This document shows positions 8,505 to 22,007 of a stretch of DNA of 33,741 bases, piece by piece. The DNA is from Persephonella sp. (GTDB lineage Bacteria > Aquificota > Aquificia > Aquificales > Hydrogenothermaceae), in assembly GCA_030949555.1 (NCBI GenBank), contig JAUZSJ010000058.1, forward strand, positions 1-33,741. Direction: 5' to 3'. Every line of letters begins with the position of its first letter. Positions within the stretch are counted from its first letter, which is position 1. The translations under genes were made by a program, and so were the position numbers. The notes beneath the pieces were generated by a model, which saw only the letters and a program-made list of their open reading frames with translations, made no database searches and was not told the origin of the DNA.

Positions 8505-9778
8505 TTAACTTTTCAAGTACTGTAAAACTCTCAATATGGTAAGTGTGGGGAACATATCAATAATACCTGTATGTTTTAACTCAAATCCTTTCTCTCTGAG
8601 TATAGAGATATCTCTTGCCAGTGTAGATGGATTACAGGATATGTAGATAATTTTTCTCAGTCCTTTTATTTCTCCCAGTGTACTAACGGTCTTTATGTCC
8701 AGTCCTGTTCTTGGAGGGTCAACAATAACAACCTCAGGGTTTTTCCTGACCATGTATGATAGAGCTTCCGATGACGAAGCTCTTTTGAAAAATGTGTTGC
8801 CTGCTTTGTTAATCTTTCTGTTGTGGTTTGCATCCTGCACAGCATATGGATTAATTTCAACACCGTATACCTTTTCTGCATGTTTTGATATGGGGATTGT
8901 AAATGTTCCAACTCCACAGAAAAGGTCAAAAGCTGTTTTTATCTTTTCCCCTTTCATCTCTTCTTCAACGAGTTTAATCAAACTGTTAATCTGAAATCTG
9001 TTTACCTGAAAAAAAGAATCAGCAGAAACTCTGAATCTAAAGTTTCCTACTGTTTCATAAACAAAAGGAGAGCCTACAAATGTGATTTTTCTAAGAGTTT
9101 TCCCAGAGTTAATGTATATTCCATAACCTGTGATATTTTCACTTATAAATGCTTTTATATGTTTCAGGCTCAGGGGAACTCTTTTTTGACAGGTCTGTTA
9201 AACGCAAATTTTACTGTTATCTGGTTTTCAGAAGATGAGTACAGATGAACTTCTGAAATGTTATAACTAAAAAATGGTAGAATTTCCCTAATGGCAGGCA
9301 GAGAGTCATTTAACTCTTCTTTTATCAGAAAGCAGTTGTTTATGTTGACAATCTCTCTGCTTCCTTTTCTGTAAAAGCCTATTTTTTCCTTTTTTACTTT
9401 TAAACTGAACTCTATTTCTGTAATATAGATGTGAAGGAGACAGGATTGGCTCTCTCAGATTTGTCACCTCAAGTTTTCCTATCCTTTTTAGGTGTTTCAA
9501 CAAAAATCTCGCTTTTATACTCTACCTGCCGGGTGTAATCAATATGAAGGTAATCACACCCTCCACAGTAGGGTAAAAATGAGGACATACAGGCTCTACT
9601 CTGTGGGGAGACTTTTTATAATGGATGTAGCTTCGCATCTTAGATAGCTTTTTTTCTCCTCAGTTATTCTTACCTCTACTTCTTCATCTGGTATAACAAA
9701 AGGGATGAAGCATACTTTACTGTCTATCTTTGCAATAGCTTCTCCGCCGTAAACGAGTTTTTCTATTTTTGTCTGCAT
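8505..9778 (-). CDS. rlmD: 23S rRNA (uracil-C5) methyltransferase, RlmD/RumA type, frameshifted
   Basis: This is a SAM-dependent RNA m5U methyltransferase of the TrmA/RlmC/RlmD family, about 425 residues. An N-terminal TRAM domain (9596-9778) is followed by an iron-sulfur motif, readable after correction as C-x6-C-x2-C (CPHFYPYCGGC, near 9545-9580). The catalytic domain has DLFCGVGTFTIPI (SAM binding), VDPPRTGLD and the nucleophile cysteine in YISCNPSTLARD. The [4Fe-4S] site and TRAM domain together favour RlmD (U1939) or RlmCD over TrmA. The start at 9778 has AAGAAGG upstream. Four or more single-base breaks lie between 8980 and 9600. A 57-base gap separates it from the divergent membrane-protein gene; 77 bases without visible features separate it from the OppF-type gene. 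Confidence 0.85.
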
Positions 9779-9835
9779 CCTGTGCCTTCTTTTGGTTTAA
9801 AATTATTAAATAAATATAACATCTGAGGTGAGTTT

Positions 9836-10999
9836 ATGTTTTACGTTTCAAAGACAACGCCATTTTTCTTTCTTCTTGCTTTTGCAGACCTTTTTATAGC
9901 TGTTTTCTCGTTTGGTATTGGTTTTGACCATGTTTTTGTTGGTATTATGTCTGTGTTTGGTTTTATTCTCCATACTGTTATTGGAGCATCATACCAGATA
10001 ATACCAAACTCCCAGCAGTCTCAGCTCAAGCATGAAAAACTTCAGATATTTGTTTTTTTATCTTCTGCCTTTGCCTCTTTCTTTATGTTTTTGAAAAACT
10101 ATCCTATAGCCTCCCTTTTTACCCTGACAGCGGTAGTGCTCTTTACGGTTCATATTCTCCCTGTGATAAAAAATTACCAGCCTGTTACCATAAAGTTTTT
10201 GACTTTATCCCTCCTGTATATGAATTTAGGCTCTCTCTTTTTTGTTATGGCTTACATTCCTTTAGAGTTTTTACCATTTGTTCCTTTCCAGCTTGCTGTT
10301 CACACTCTAACACTGGGAATGATGCTTAATGCAGTAATTGGTGTTCAGATTGCGTGGATTCCTATGATTTTGATGCATGCCCTGAATCAAAAGGTTGCGA
10401 ATGCTACTTTGATTACATTACAGGTTGGTATTCTGGTTTGTTCTCACTGGATTTGGTATTCTCCCAGTACAAAATTGTAGCAGCAGGCTCTATTGTTGTT
10501 CCTTTAGGGATTTTAATCTTTCTGTGGATTGTATATGATAGCATAAAGAATACAACCCATAAGGAACCTGCTGTATGTAACTAAATTTTTTGTTGTGGGG
10601 CTTGTTTTCTTAGTTTTGGGAACACTTTCTGGAGCACATCTTTCTGGCTCAGAAAATTTTGATATGGTTCCCCTCCACATGACTCTTATGGTATTTGGTT
10701 TTGGTGGGCTTACAATTGCAGGAGCAATGTTCCACCTTCTTCCAAGGGTAGTCTGGAACATGGTTCACGTAAAAAAAGCTCAGGAAGGAAAAAAGATACC
10801 CAATGTGTTTAATGTACTGAACAAAAGAGAGGCAATGATAACTCTGTATGTTATGTCTGTAGGTGTTGTTTTGATGGCAGGGGCAACATTTATAGAGCTG
10901 AATACAGTAAGGTATGTAACAGCTCTTATTTATATGGTGGGACTTCTCCTGTTTTTTAGGGCTCTTTTTTACAGGCTGTTTCTTCTGTATACCCTGTGA
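9836..10999 (+). CDS. Polytopic membrane protein, haem-copper oxidase subunit I / NnrS-like, frameshifted
   Basis: This is an almost entirely hydrophobic protein of about 388 residues with roughly 10-12 TM helices. Histidines recur at helix ends in short motifs: HTVIGASYQIIPNS (early), HTLTLGMMLNAVIGVQ (middle) and PLHMTLMVFGFGGLT with AGAMFHLLPR (late). These resemble the haem-ligand helices of cbb3-type CcoN/NorB and of the haem-copper protein NnrS, but the active-site set is not complete enough to assign an oxidase. ATG at 9836 follows GAGGTGA. Frame breaks lie near 10470 and 10585. The gene stands alone, divergent from rlmD and 57 bases upstream of gyrA. No cytochrome c subunit accompanies it. 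Respiratory or NO-related function is inference; the family name is uncertain. Confidence 0.55.
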
Positions 11000-11056
11000 T
11001 AAAACCCCTCTGAATGTGGTAAAATAATGCTTTAACTTGTTTTGAGGGGTGTATAT

Positions 11057-13453
<2,397 letters not shown>

Positions 13454-13457
<4 letters not shown>

Positions 13458-13666
13458 TATATCTTCTTCTTTTATTTGGAATAGTTGTTGGTCTGTACGC
13501 CATATTTAACAACATAGGAGGAGTTTTTTCTGCCTTCTCCATAAGTGACCCTACACTGAAAACAGCAAAACTCCTCCAGAGTCTCCTTCCTGTTATTGCT
13601 GGTGCTGTTATAGTATGGGTTTCAGCTCTTAACCTTTATGATATGATTAAGAAGAAATCTGAATAA
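13454..13666 (+). CDS. Small two-helix membrane protein coupled to gyrA
   Basis: This is an intact 70-residue protein with two TM helices (about residues 1-20 and 43-62) and a positively charged end, MIKKKSE. I do not recognise a family. GTG at 13454 overlaps the gyrA stop in GTGA and has GATGAGGA immediately upstream, so it is probably translated by coupling from gyrA. Its last 20 bases overlap the 3' end of the convergent addA gene. The open frame, hydrophobic pattern and ribosome site make it more likely real than chance. Confidence 0.65.
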
Positions 13667-16616
13667 CTTCCCCTTTCCACAGAAGACCTAACTGGAAGAT
13701 TATTTCCTTATCTGGGAACAGCTTAGAAACTGCCTTTATGTAATACTCTTTCTGTTTTTCATACTGTTTTACTATATTTCTTTTTTCTTCCTCTGTTTCG
13801 TATCTATTTGTTTTAAAGTCCATTATGTATATCTTACCTTTTTCTGATAAACAAGGTCTATCCTTCCTTCAATAAATCTGTCCCCCTCTTTATGGTGAAA
13901 AGGGAGCTCCCTGAATAATATCTGTCCATCCTTCAGCTCCATATCTATCTGGGAGCTGGGATATCTTTCTAACAGTCTTATCACCTGAGACAGGACAGGT
14001 TTTCTGAACTTTTCTGGAACAGTGGAGGAGAGGCTGTCTACCATCTCTTCTGCTTCTTTCAGAGAAAAACTGTTTAGATTTATCTTCTCCAGTATTCTGT
14101 GGATAAGAACTCCCACATGAATGGAAATCTCGTTACCATTCCCTGAATATGTTTTACTCTTATCTTCTTCCATCAGTTTTGATACAGACACGAACCTTTC
14201 TAACTTTTTTTGGGACAGTAATCTCTTTCCTGTTTCTTCTAAATCTTCGGCGTCTCTTATCTTTTTTAAAATTCTGTCTGGATGTTCCTTCTGGAGGGAA
14301 TAAACCTCTTCTTTCAGTGTGTCTACTTCTTCAACAGGTATCTTTACAGAAGACAGAAAGTTTTTAAAAGAATTCCTGCTGGTCTCTTTTCCCTGAGCTG
14401 ATAAAGAACAGTTTTTCTTCTGCCCTTGTTACAGCCACATAAAAGAGTCTTTCATTTTCCTCTCTTATCTGTTGTTTTTAACTCGTCTTCGTATATTTTG
14501 ATTTCTTTGCTTACTGCGCTTCCCATGTTTACGGCAGGTCTGCTGTAGACGATATGTATATCCCTCAGTTTTATTCTGTCTGGCTCTTTGCTGATAAGGG
14601 GTATGATTATTACCCTATTTTGCAGACCTTTAGAGCGGTGCATCGTCAAAAGCTGGACGCTGTTTTCTTCTGTGGTCTCTGCTTCCCTTTCGTATCCAGA
14701 TTCTATATAGGAGAGGAAATGATAAACAGAAAATCCTTCTCTGCCCAGTTTGTATGCTGTATTTCTAAACTTTTCTAAATTTTTTACTGCCATTTTTCCC
14801 TTTTCTGTGAGGGAGAATGTAAGGAGGATATCTGTTTCTTCATATATCCTGTCTATAATTTCCCCTAAAGACAGGCTGTGTTTTTTATGGATAATCTCTT
14901 TTATCAGATTTATCACAGGATGGTTGAAGGTGAATAGGTTGTCTTTTCTGTCAAATATTTCCCTGTCTTCTATCCCCATTAAAGGGGATTTCAAAACATT
15001 CAACAGGGCAAACTTATCATCAGGATTGTGGATAATTTTAAGGATGTTTACCACTGTCTGAACTTCTTTTGTTTCAAATAGATTACTGTCAGAACTCCCA
15101 GAAACAGGAATACCCCTTTTTAGAAGATGCTCTCTGAAGAATTGGAGGTCGCTGTTTCTGTAAAACAGAGTGGTTATCTCTTTAAACTTATATCCTCCAC
15201 TGACAAGTTTTATTATTAACTGGACTGTCAGGTCTGCCTCCTTTTCTACAGACACCTTTTGTGTATTTATGTGAAACAGTTTTATCTCTTCTGCAGGAAA
15301 ATGTTTGCTATTTGTGACAGGCTTTTTGAATTTTTCTTCTATGTGTGATAGAAAGTGCTGACTGTTTACAAGACTGTTGAAAAACTCTACTAACTGTTTT
15401 CCACTTCTGTAGTTAGTCTCCAGAATCCTGTCTTCAAAGCCTACCTCATTTAAAAATCTGAAATACACATTCAGGTCTGCATCCCTCCATGTGTAAATGC
15501 ACTGTTTAGGGTCTCCAAATATGTAAAGATTGTTGCTGCATATTTTTTTCAGTATTTCTGTCTGGATAGCGTCTGTATCCTGAAACTCGTCAACAAAGAT
15601 GTATCTGAATCTGTTTTTCAGATAGGTAAGCACACTCTCGTTTTCTATCAGAATAGCAGTCTTTTCTAAAATGTCGTTAAAGTCTATCAGCTTTTCTTTT
15701 TTTGAAGGTTTCAACAAAGTCCCAGAACTGGTAAAACTTCCTGAGTATTACCTGTCCGTTGTAATCCCTTGCCGTCAGGTTTAACTTTTTTCCTGTCGTT
15801 ATAATATTTTCCTCAATTTCTAAGAATCTGTCTTCCTTTAAAATCGGTTTTACAACTGTGCGGAAGTATTCCTTTTCCTCAGGGGAAGCATTCCTTAACT
15901 GCCTTTTCACAAGTCTGTCTTTAATTTTCAGAGTTGAAGGGTTTTTTATCTGGTGTTTTAACTGGTGGACGTTGAGATGGAGAATGTTGGGATGTGTTAA
16001 AAGTTGGGGATACTCATTCCACAGGGCAGTTATCCACAGCTCCATCTTTCTTTTCAGACCTTCAATCTCCCTGACAGTGTAATCTAAATCTTCCTTTTCT
16101 ATCTGTCTCTTTGACAGTTTCAGTCTCTGGTTATACAGTGAGGAAAATATCCTCAGCAGTTTCTGGGAGTTTCCCTCAAACAGACTTACAATCTCCTCCC
16201 ACTCCTGTGGGCTTTTCTCAAAATCTTTCTCTATAAATCTTTCAAACATCTCAATTAGAAAAGGCTGAGTGTCGTCAATAATTCTGTAGGAACTGTCAAT
16301 TCCGCAGATGTGGGGGAACTTTTTCAAAATCCTGAGGGAAAACGCTGTGGAATGTTCCTATATAACTGCCACTCAGGAAGACTATCTGTCTGTGGAGCTT
16401 TACTTTTTCCTTTCTGTCTGTGCTGCTGGCTGACAGTCTTTTTGTAATCTCTTCAGATATCCTGTTTTTTATCTCTGATGCCGCTTTTTCTGTAAAGGTT
16501 AAAATCAACATATCTTTTAAAGATATATCTTCCCCTGTGACTTTCTGCAGGACTTCAGACACAAGGGAGTATGTTTTTCCTGTTCCTGCAGATGCTATGT
16601 AGTTTATGTTAGGCAT
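13647..16616 (-). CDS. addA: AddA-type helicase-nuclease (UvrD superfamily 1 helicase + PD-(D/E)XK nuclease), frameshifted
   Basis: This is the ATP-driven 3'-5' helicase and nuclease subunit of an AddAB double-strand-break resection complex, about 990 residues. Helicase motifs run in order: Walker A ASAGTGKTYSL near residue 10, LTFTEKAASEI (Ia), IFVDEFQDTD (II) near residue 341, GDPKQCIYTW (III), LETNYRS (IV), LLTMHRSKGL (V) and VAVTRAEEKLFF (VI). The C-terminal RecB-like nuclease shows the IHRIL histidine, GRIDLVY and, after correcting a break near 13830, MDFKTN followed by a Q-x3-Y element (QKEYY). ATG at 16616 lies 3 bases after the addB stop. Other breaks fall near 16320, 15700, 14450 and 14200-14400. 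The stop at 13647-13649 overlaps the small gene opposite by 20 bases. Confidence 0.88.
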
Positions 16617-16619
16617 CTA

Positions 16620-19208
16620 TCAGCTCACCTCTTTGGGGCAGAAGTATTCAAAGGGGCAGTATTTACACCCTTCGTTTTCAACTGGATAGAACAGGCCTTC
16701 CTCAAGCTCCATAAGAAGCCTGTTTAAATGCTCTTCACTTTCTAATATCTCCTCTCCTGCAGTGTGTGGACAAACTCTCCATTTCTGCTGTTTACAGCCA
16801 GTATACCTACACTTTTTACAGGATATTCCTTCAACAGGTTTTTGTATGCGATTAACTGTATGTATCTGTTCTTTATCTCTTTTTTCAGATTTATATCTCT
16901 CTCTGTGGTTTTGTAGTCGTCATATGTGGTAATAACCATTTCTGTCTGTCTCCACCCTGTCTACTCTACCTGAAAAATATCTGTTTGTGAACCTCTTTTC
17001 TAAGAATTCTTTTAATCTTTCTGCCTTCCCTTTTCAGTCTGTTTATGTCTGACAGGATAAACTGTTCAGGTTTGATATTATTCTGCTAATTCTCTGTTTT
17101 CAAATGGTCTGTAGTGGGGGAAAAGCTGTGGAAGATATTCTTCTAACCTTTTCTGTAGTTTTTAACATCTCAGGAAGTGTTTTATCTATGGGTTTTCTTC
17201 CATACTTTTATAAAATCAAAAAGCATACTGTGAACCTCTTCTCCAATCTTCTCTGGAGGCAGTCTTCTCATATCAGTACTTTTTCTGATTCAAAACCTGC
17301 CATATGTTCAAGGAAAAATCTATAGGGGCAGGTGGCATAAACAGAAAATTTTGTAGGTGAAACAGGGAAAGAGACAGTCAGGTTTAGTCTGAACTCTTCT
17401 TTTTTCAGTTTTTGTGAATTTTTTATCCTGTTCCAGATTTCTTTTAGTGAAGGTATCTGGTTTTTTATGATGGGAGCATAGGCAATTTTCAGCCATTTTG
17501 ATACTGTCCTGTATCCGTCTAATGTCTGTATATGGTTTCCTGTTATCCTTTTTACCTCTTCAATCAGAAAAGATGGGGATTTTACTCCTCTGTAAACACT
17601 TTCCTCTACAGAGGAAAGATACAGCTTTTTTCCCCTGTCTAACAGGGAGCAGAAGTTTGATATCTGCTGCATTAAAAGATGAAATGGATAATCAATCCCT
17701 TCTACAGTGTACAATTTCTTCTGATATTTTGGGAAAAGAGTCGCTGTTTAGATTAAGGAAGAACAGATGGGAAAAGTTATTCCCTTCTGCTGATATGGGA
17801 GATAGTATCTGCACCGTTTCATAATCTGGCCTGTTCTCCCTGTTTTCCTCAAGGAAAAATGTTTCCACTGCAGTTAAAAACTCGCTGTAGGTTACAGTTT
17901 TAAGCAGGTCTTTAAACAAGCTTTTCTCCCTTATCTCTGTTATTATCCTGTCTAAAAAATCTCTGGCCTCTGTATCTTTGATAAATCTGTTTTTTATCTC
18001 TTCTGTTACTTTTATAAACTGTTCTATACTTCCCTTCTGGGGAAACTGATTTACTATTTTCAGCAGTTCCCTACAGCTGGAGAATCTCTAACTGTCTGTA
18101 TGTATCTAAATCTCCATTCTCAGGTAATGATATAATCTGCTTTTCCAGAAGATTTATCTCTTTTATGTTGAGCAGCTCTTCTGACAGAATGCTGAGAACA
18201 GACTCTTTAGAAAAATCATTTTTTTTCAGCTCAAATACAGAAAACAGCTTACTGTAGAGGGGAGTATCTATAAATCTGCTGTTTTCTGTCAGATGGTAAG
18301 GTATGTTAAACGACTGGAATATGTTCTCTATGTAAGGAATATACTTCTCTATTTCTGGGATGATTATGCCTATTTTAGAGAGGGGAATACCTGATACAGT
18401 AAGTCTGAGTATCTTTTTTGCAACAAAAAGCAGCTCTGATATCTCGTTCTGTGTTTTTATTATACATATGTTTTCATTTTTTTCTGGGATGAAGCTGTAG
18501 TCAAATCGGTAGATATATCTGCTGAGACGTTATGTTTTTTATCATTATCCTTTTCCACCTCTGGAAAGCCTGACAGCTCTTCGTAAAACTGTCTGCCCAT
18601 CTTTAAAGTGGTCGTAGCTCTGGTAATAACCTGCATCAAAATGGAAAGGGAGAAATATATAACTGTTTTTTGACAGTTTTACAACTTTTCTGAATAGTCT
18701 CTGATGGAGAGCAGGAACAGACTTTATGCCAAATATAAACAGATGGTCTGTCTGGAAGTCTGTATCAGATTCTACTGCTTTTATGTGGGTATCTTCTCTG
18801 TCAAAATACTGGTCTGACTTGAAATCTTCATATTTTTTGATAATATCCCTGAAAAATGGCTGGTTTATTCTTTCAGCTGATATTCCATACTCCTTTAGCT
18901 GCTGGACAATCAGTCCAAATTCCTCAGCCAGTCCCTCTAAATTACGCTCAATCAGGAATCTTTTAAAAATCATCTCTCTTTCAAAATCCTGGAGGGGCTC
19001 AATCCCTGTTATTCTCTTTGATATGTCTATCAGTGTAAAAAATTCAGCGTTGAACAGACTGCCTGTTTTTTCAACGATAAACTCTTTAAGATATCTTTTC
19101 ATCTGGTTTGTGTGAACAATAAAAGTTTTCCTTTCCTCTCCTTTAGTACCTTCCAGTATGTTTATCGAATTTTTCCTTTAAATAAGAGTAACTTCCACAG
19201 AAAAACAT
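16620..19208 (-). CDS. addB: AddB-type helicase-like/nuclease subunit with Fe-S nuclease domain, frameshifted
   Basis: This is the partner subunit of AddA, about 860 residues. The C-terminal nuclease domain carries the AddB signature: a cysteine in YATCPYRFFLEH (near 17300) and, at the extreme C-terminus, GCKYCPFEYFCP, giving the C...C-x2-C-x5-C set that binds a [4Fe-4S] cluster. The nuclease DYK element is visible as YDDYKT (near 16915). The N-terminus begins MFFCGSYSYLKEKF, with no Walker A GKT/S. ATG at 19206-19208 directly follows the TAG of the upstream exonuclease gene. At least five frame breaks lie near 19145, 18545, 18060-18110, 17700 and 16950-17270. Order exonuclease-addB-addA with 0 to 3 base gaps indicates one operon. 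Confidence 0.83.
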
Positions 19209-20006
19209 CTATATCACCCTTATTTCACCCTGAATACTGTCAATCATCCCCTCAACTGTTGGGAAATTGATAAGCTCGGGAACAGAAAAAAGGTCGTTTA
19301 TGTATGCAAAAAGTTTTGCCGTTGCCTTTACATCTTCAAGACAGTATCTGCTTATTTTCTCAAGGTCTCCATTTTTGAAGTAATTTTTTACATCTTTTCC
19401 ATCTCCTTCCTGTTTGACAGGTATACTGGACAGATAGCACAGATTTTTCAGGGACATTTTTCTACCAAAAAAATCAACAGGAATGTCTATATGATAAGAA
19501 CTGTATCTGTATGTGTAGTTGGGATAATCATTCTCATACCTGTCAAAGCTGTCCAAAAATATGCTGATAAACTTTCTGTCTTCTATATTGTTTATATGTT
19601 TCAGTAAACGGGCTTTAATAACAGGTATGTCAAAATCTTTACCGTTTATGGAGATAAGAACAGGAAATGACCTGATGGCTTTTTTATTTTCTTTTGTGTT
19701 TACAAATGTGTGAGCCTTTTTGAAACTTTCCCAGAATGTATTGAGAAGAGCAGTTTCATCTTCTGAAGAAACAGAGAAAAACTGAGTAATTTCTTTGTCT
19801 TTAATAGTCATGAGGCTGACTGCAACAATCCTGTGGAATGGCTCTTTCAGGAATTCTTCATTATGAAACTTCTCAATTTCCTTTTCATCTCTAACAGTAA
19901 AGAGCATCTCTTCATCAGGAACAGTTTCAATATCAAAAACGAGAAAGTTTCTGAATCTTGACAGATGTCTTTCCCTTTTTTCTTCTATATCTTTCCATCT
20001 CCACAT
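19209..20006 (-). CDS. DEDD 3'-5' exonuclease, PolB-exonuclease-like (DNA_pol_B_exo2 type)
   Basis: This is an intact protein of 265 residues related to the proofreading exonuclease domain of family B DNA polymerases, here as a stand-alone protein. Exo I is FDIETVP (D25, E27), Exo II is NGKDFDIPVIKARL (D124/D126) and Exo III is YCLEDVKATAKLF (D225), a complete DEDDy-type set with Tyr221. DEDD nucleases remove 3'-terminal nucleotides using two metal ions. I chose ATG at 20006 because AGGAGG lies 7 bases upstream; an upstream start at 20039 would put that site inside the gene. Its TAG is immediately followed by the addB ATG. Co-transcription suggests a role with AddAB at broken DNA ends; this is inference. 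Confidence 0.85.
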   Translation of the reverse strand: MWRWKDIEEKRERHLSRFRNFLVFDIETVPDEEMLFTVRDEKEIEKFHNEEFLKEPFHRIVAVSLMTIKDKEITQFFSVSSEDETALLNTFWESFKKAHTFVNTKENKKAIRSFPVLISINGKDFDIPVIKARLLKHINNIEDRKFISIFLDSFDRYENDYPNYTYRYSSYHIDIPVDFFGRKMSLKNLCYLSSIPVKQEGDGKDVKNYFKNGDLEKISRYCLEDVKATAKLFAYINDLFSVPELINFPTVEGMIDSIQGEIRVI

Positions 20007-20013
20007 ACCTGGC

Positions 20014-20019
20014 CCTCCT
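20014..20019 (-). promoter_or_regulatory. Shine-Dalgarno site deciding the exonuclease start
   Basis: AGGAGG on the minus strand sits 7 bases before ATG at 20006. It rules out the upstream start that would add 11 residues. Confidence 0.7.
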
Positions 20020-20097
20020 GACCATCTTAATATTAACATACAATAAAAATGAGGTGTAAACTGGCTGTAAAACAGTTAAAATTATCTGTAAGGGAAG

Positions 20098-22007
20098 ATG
20101 AGAAAAGTTATATCTGCTCTGCTTCACTGGTTTTTGTTTTGTCTCTCTTCTTATGGGGAGGGAGAGTATCATTACTCTTATGAAAAGAGGCTTGAGGGGA
20201 GAGTCTGAACTCTCAAAGAGGACAAGACAGGAAAGCCTCGGGCATATAATAGTTTTTACAAGAAAGAGATCTTGATTTGATGCAGGCCCATACACTGTCT
20301 GACATTCTCAGGCTTGTTCCCCTTTTCAACTTTTTGCCAAACCAGTATGGTGTAGAATCACTCCTTAATCCAGGAAATCCGGTAAATGTTTCTTTCGTAT
20401 TCAGAATTTATATAGACGACCACGAGGTCAGCTCAATTCATACTTACAGTCCTTTCTTACGTATGACAGGTATCCTCTTGATAACATAAACCATGTAGAG
20501 ATTTATTATTCTGCAGGGGCAATATCTGTATCAAACGAGCCCTCCCAGATGATAATAAAGATGTACACAAAAATTCCTTCGAGGGAAAATTCCACAAAAT
20601 TAAGAGCAACAGCAGGAACAAAGAAATCTTACTCTTTTAATTTCTTTTCTGCATACAAAATTGACGGCAACTCTTCATTCCTGCTGAGTTTCAGTAAGTC
20701 ATACTTCAGGTTTCCTCAGCCAGAGATAAATGGTCAGACACTCAACAGAAATCAGTTCAGGAAAAATATATTTTTGAAGTACAGCTATTTTGATACAGAT
20801 GTTGAGCTCTCTGCTGTAGATGTTAAAAGGGGAGGGTTTATGGGACTTTCCTTTGATGCATCTCCAGATTATTCTAACATACAGTCCCTTGATACATATG
20901 TATCAGTAAGACAGAAGTTTGATAAAAATACAAAATTTGTTTTTTCTTACGACCACCAGAAGAGAAAGTACAGGGAGATGAACAGACAGTCTGATGGAGG
21001 TATCTTTGTACCGGGAATATACAGCTTTTTTAATCCACCTACTTACTATTACGAAGATCTTAACTTCCACAAATTTGCCGTTTCTTTAGACAGAAAATTC
21101 AAAAAAGGAAAGAACTCCCTCCTTGCAGGAACATTTCTCAGGTATTACTTCCAGAACACATCAAAAAATGAATATGCAGACTCTTCAGGAGTTCACGACC
21201 TGAAGAAAACTCTGTTTAGAGTAAAAAACTTTTATATAGGCTCTTTTTACATTGAAGACAGCTACTACATTGATGATAAAAACCTTTTTATAGCAGGTTT
21301 GAAGTACGATAGATACAAGTTCTACGGACAGAAAAGCAGGGGAAAGATAAATGGAAGAGCTGGATTTATCTCTTTTCTGAACCACAGTCTTATGTTAAAA
21401 GGTTTTATATCCCGCTACTACATACTTCCATCTATGATTCTTATTGAATCTTCAAAAGAAAAGCTTAATCCAATCAAGTCAACAGTTTTCAACAGAGGCA
21501 AAGTACAGGGCAGGAAAAAATGAGTTCAGATTATTTTATTCATACTACAGGGTAGAGGACCTGATAGTTCTTGATAAAAAATCTGGATTTTTTCTGGACA
21601 CAGATAAAAGCGAAAACTTCCACGGGTACGGTCTTTTCTTTAAAAGATACATTGATGAATTTACAACATTTGAGCTGAACTACTGGATAACAGATGTTGG
21701 TAAGGATAAGTATTCACCGGAGAGGGGAGGATATCTGAGAATAGGCAGGGAGTTTAAAAAAGCCCGGCTTTATGCAGATGTTGTCTATAGAGGTTCTTAC
21801 AGACCATACGGGCTCAGCGTTTCGTCTTCTTATAATCTCCGTCTATCAGCAGGATATCAGTTAACAGGAGGCTGGCATCTTAAAGCTACTGGTGAGAATC
21901 TGCTGAACTCTTCAGAGAAAAGGGCATATATCAGTTATAAAGGGGATATAGGCTATTTCAGTACCAGTTACAGAAGAATACTGATAACATTAGAGAAGGT
22001 GTTTTGA
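20098..22007 (+). CDS. TonB-dependent outer-membrane receptor, frameshifted
   Basis: This is an outer-membrane beta-barrel receptor of about 636 residues. The N-terminus is a signal peptide (MRKVISALLHWFLFCLSSYG, cleavage near residue 20). A plug-like segment follows (TLSDILRLVPLFNFLPNQYG; IDDHEVSSIHTYSPF; NHVEIYYSAGA), then a long barrel rich in alternating aromatic/polar strands (20549-22007), ending in phenylalanine as expected for outer-membrane porin-like barrels. No clear TonB box is visible. ATG at 20098 follows AAGGGA. Frame breaks lie near 20215, 20450 and 21480. The stop overlaps the next gene's TTG by four bases. The ligand is unknown; the operon partners suggest the receptor feeds a c-di-GMP sensor instead of, or as well as, import. 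Confidence 0.8.

Noticed and set aside
9792-9820. Possible promoter TTGGTT-17-TATAAC upstream of the membrane protein at 9836
   Set aside because: The predicted transcript start would fall inside the ribosome binding site at 9825-9831, so the match may be chance in AT-rich DNA.
18726-19115. Plus-strand open frame of 129 codons
   Set aside because: It is the mirror of the well-supported addB N-terminal region, with no domain and no ribosome site.
20277-20489. Separate small gene before the receptor barrel
   Set aside because: After frame correction it is the plug-domain part of the TonB-dependent receptor that starts with the signal peptide at 20098.
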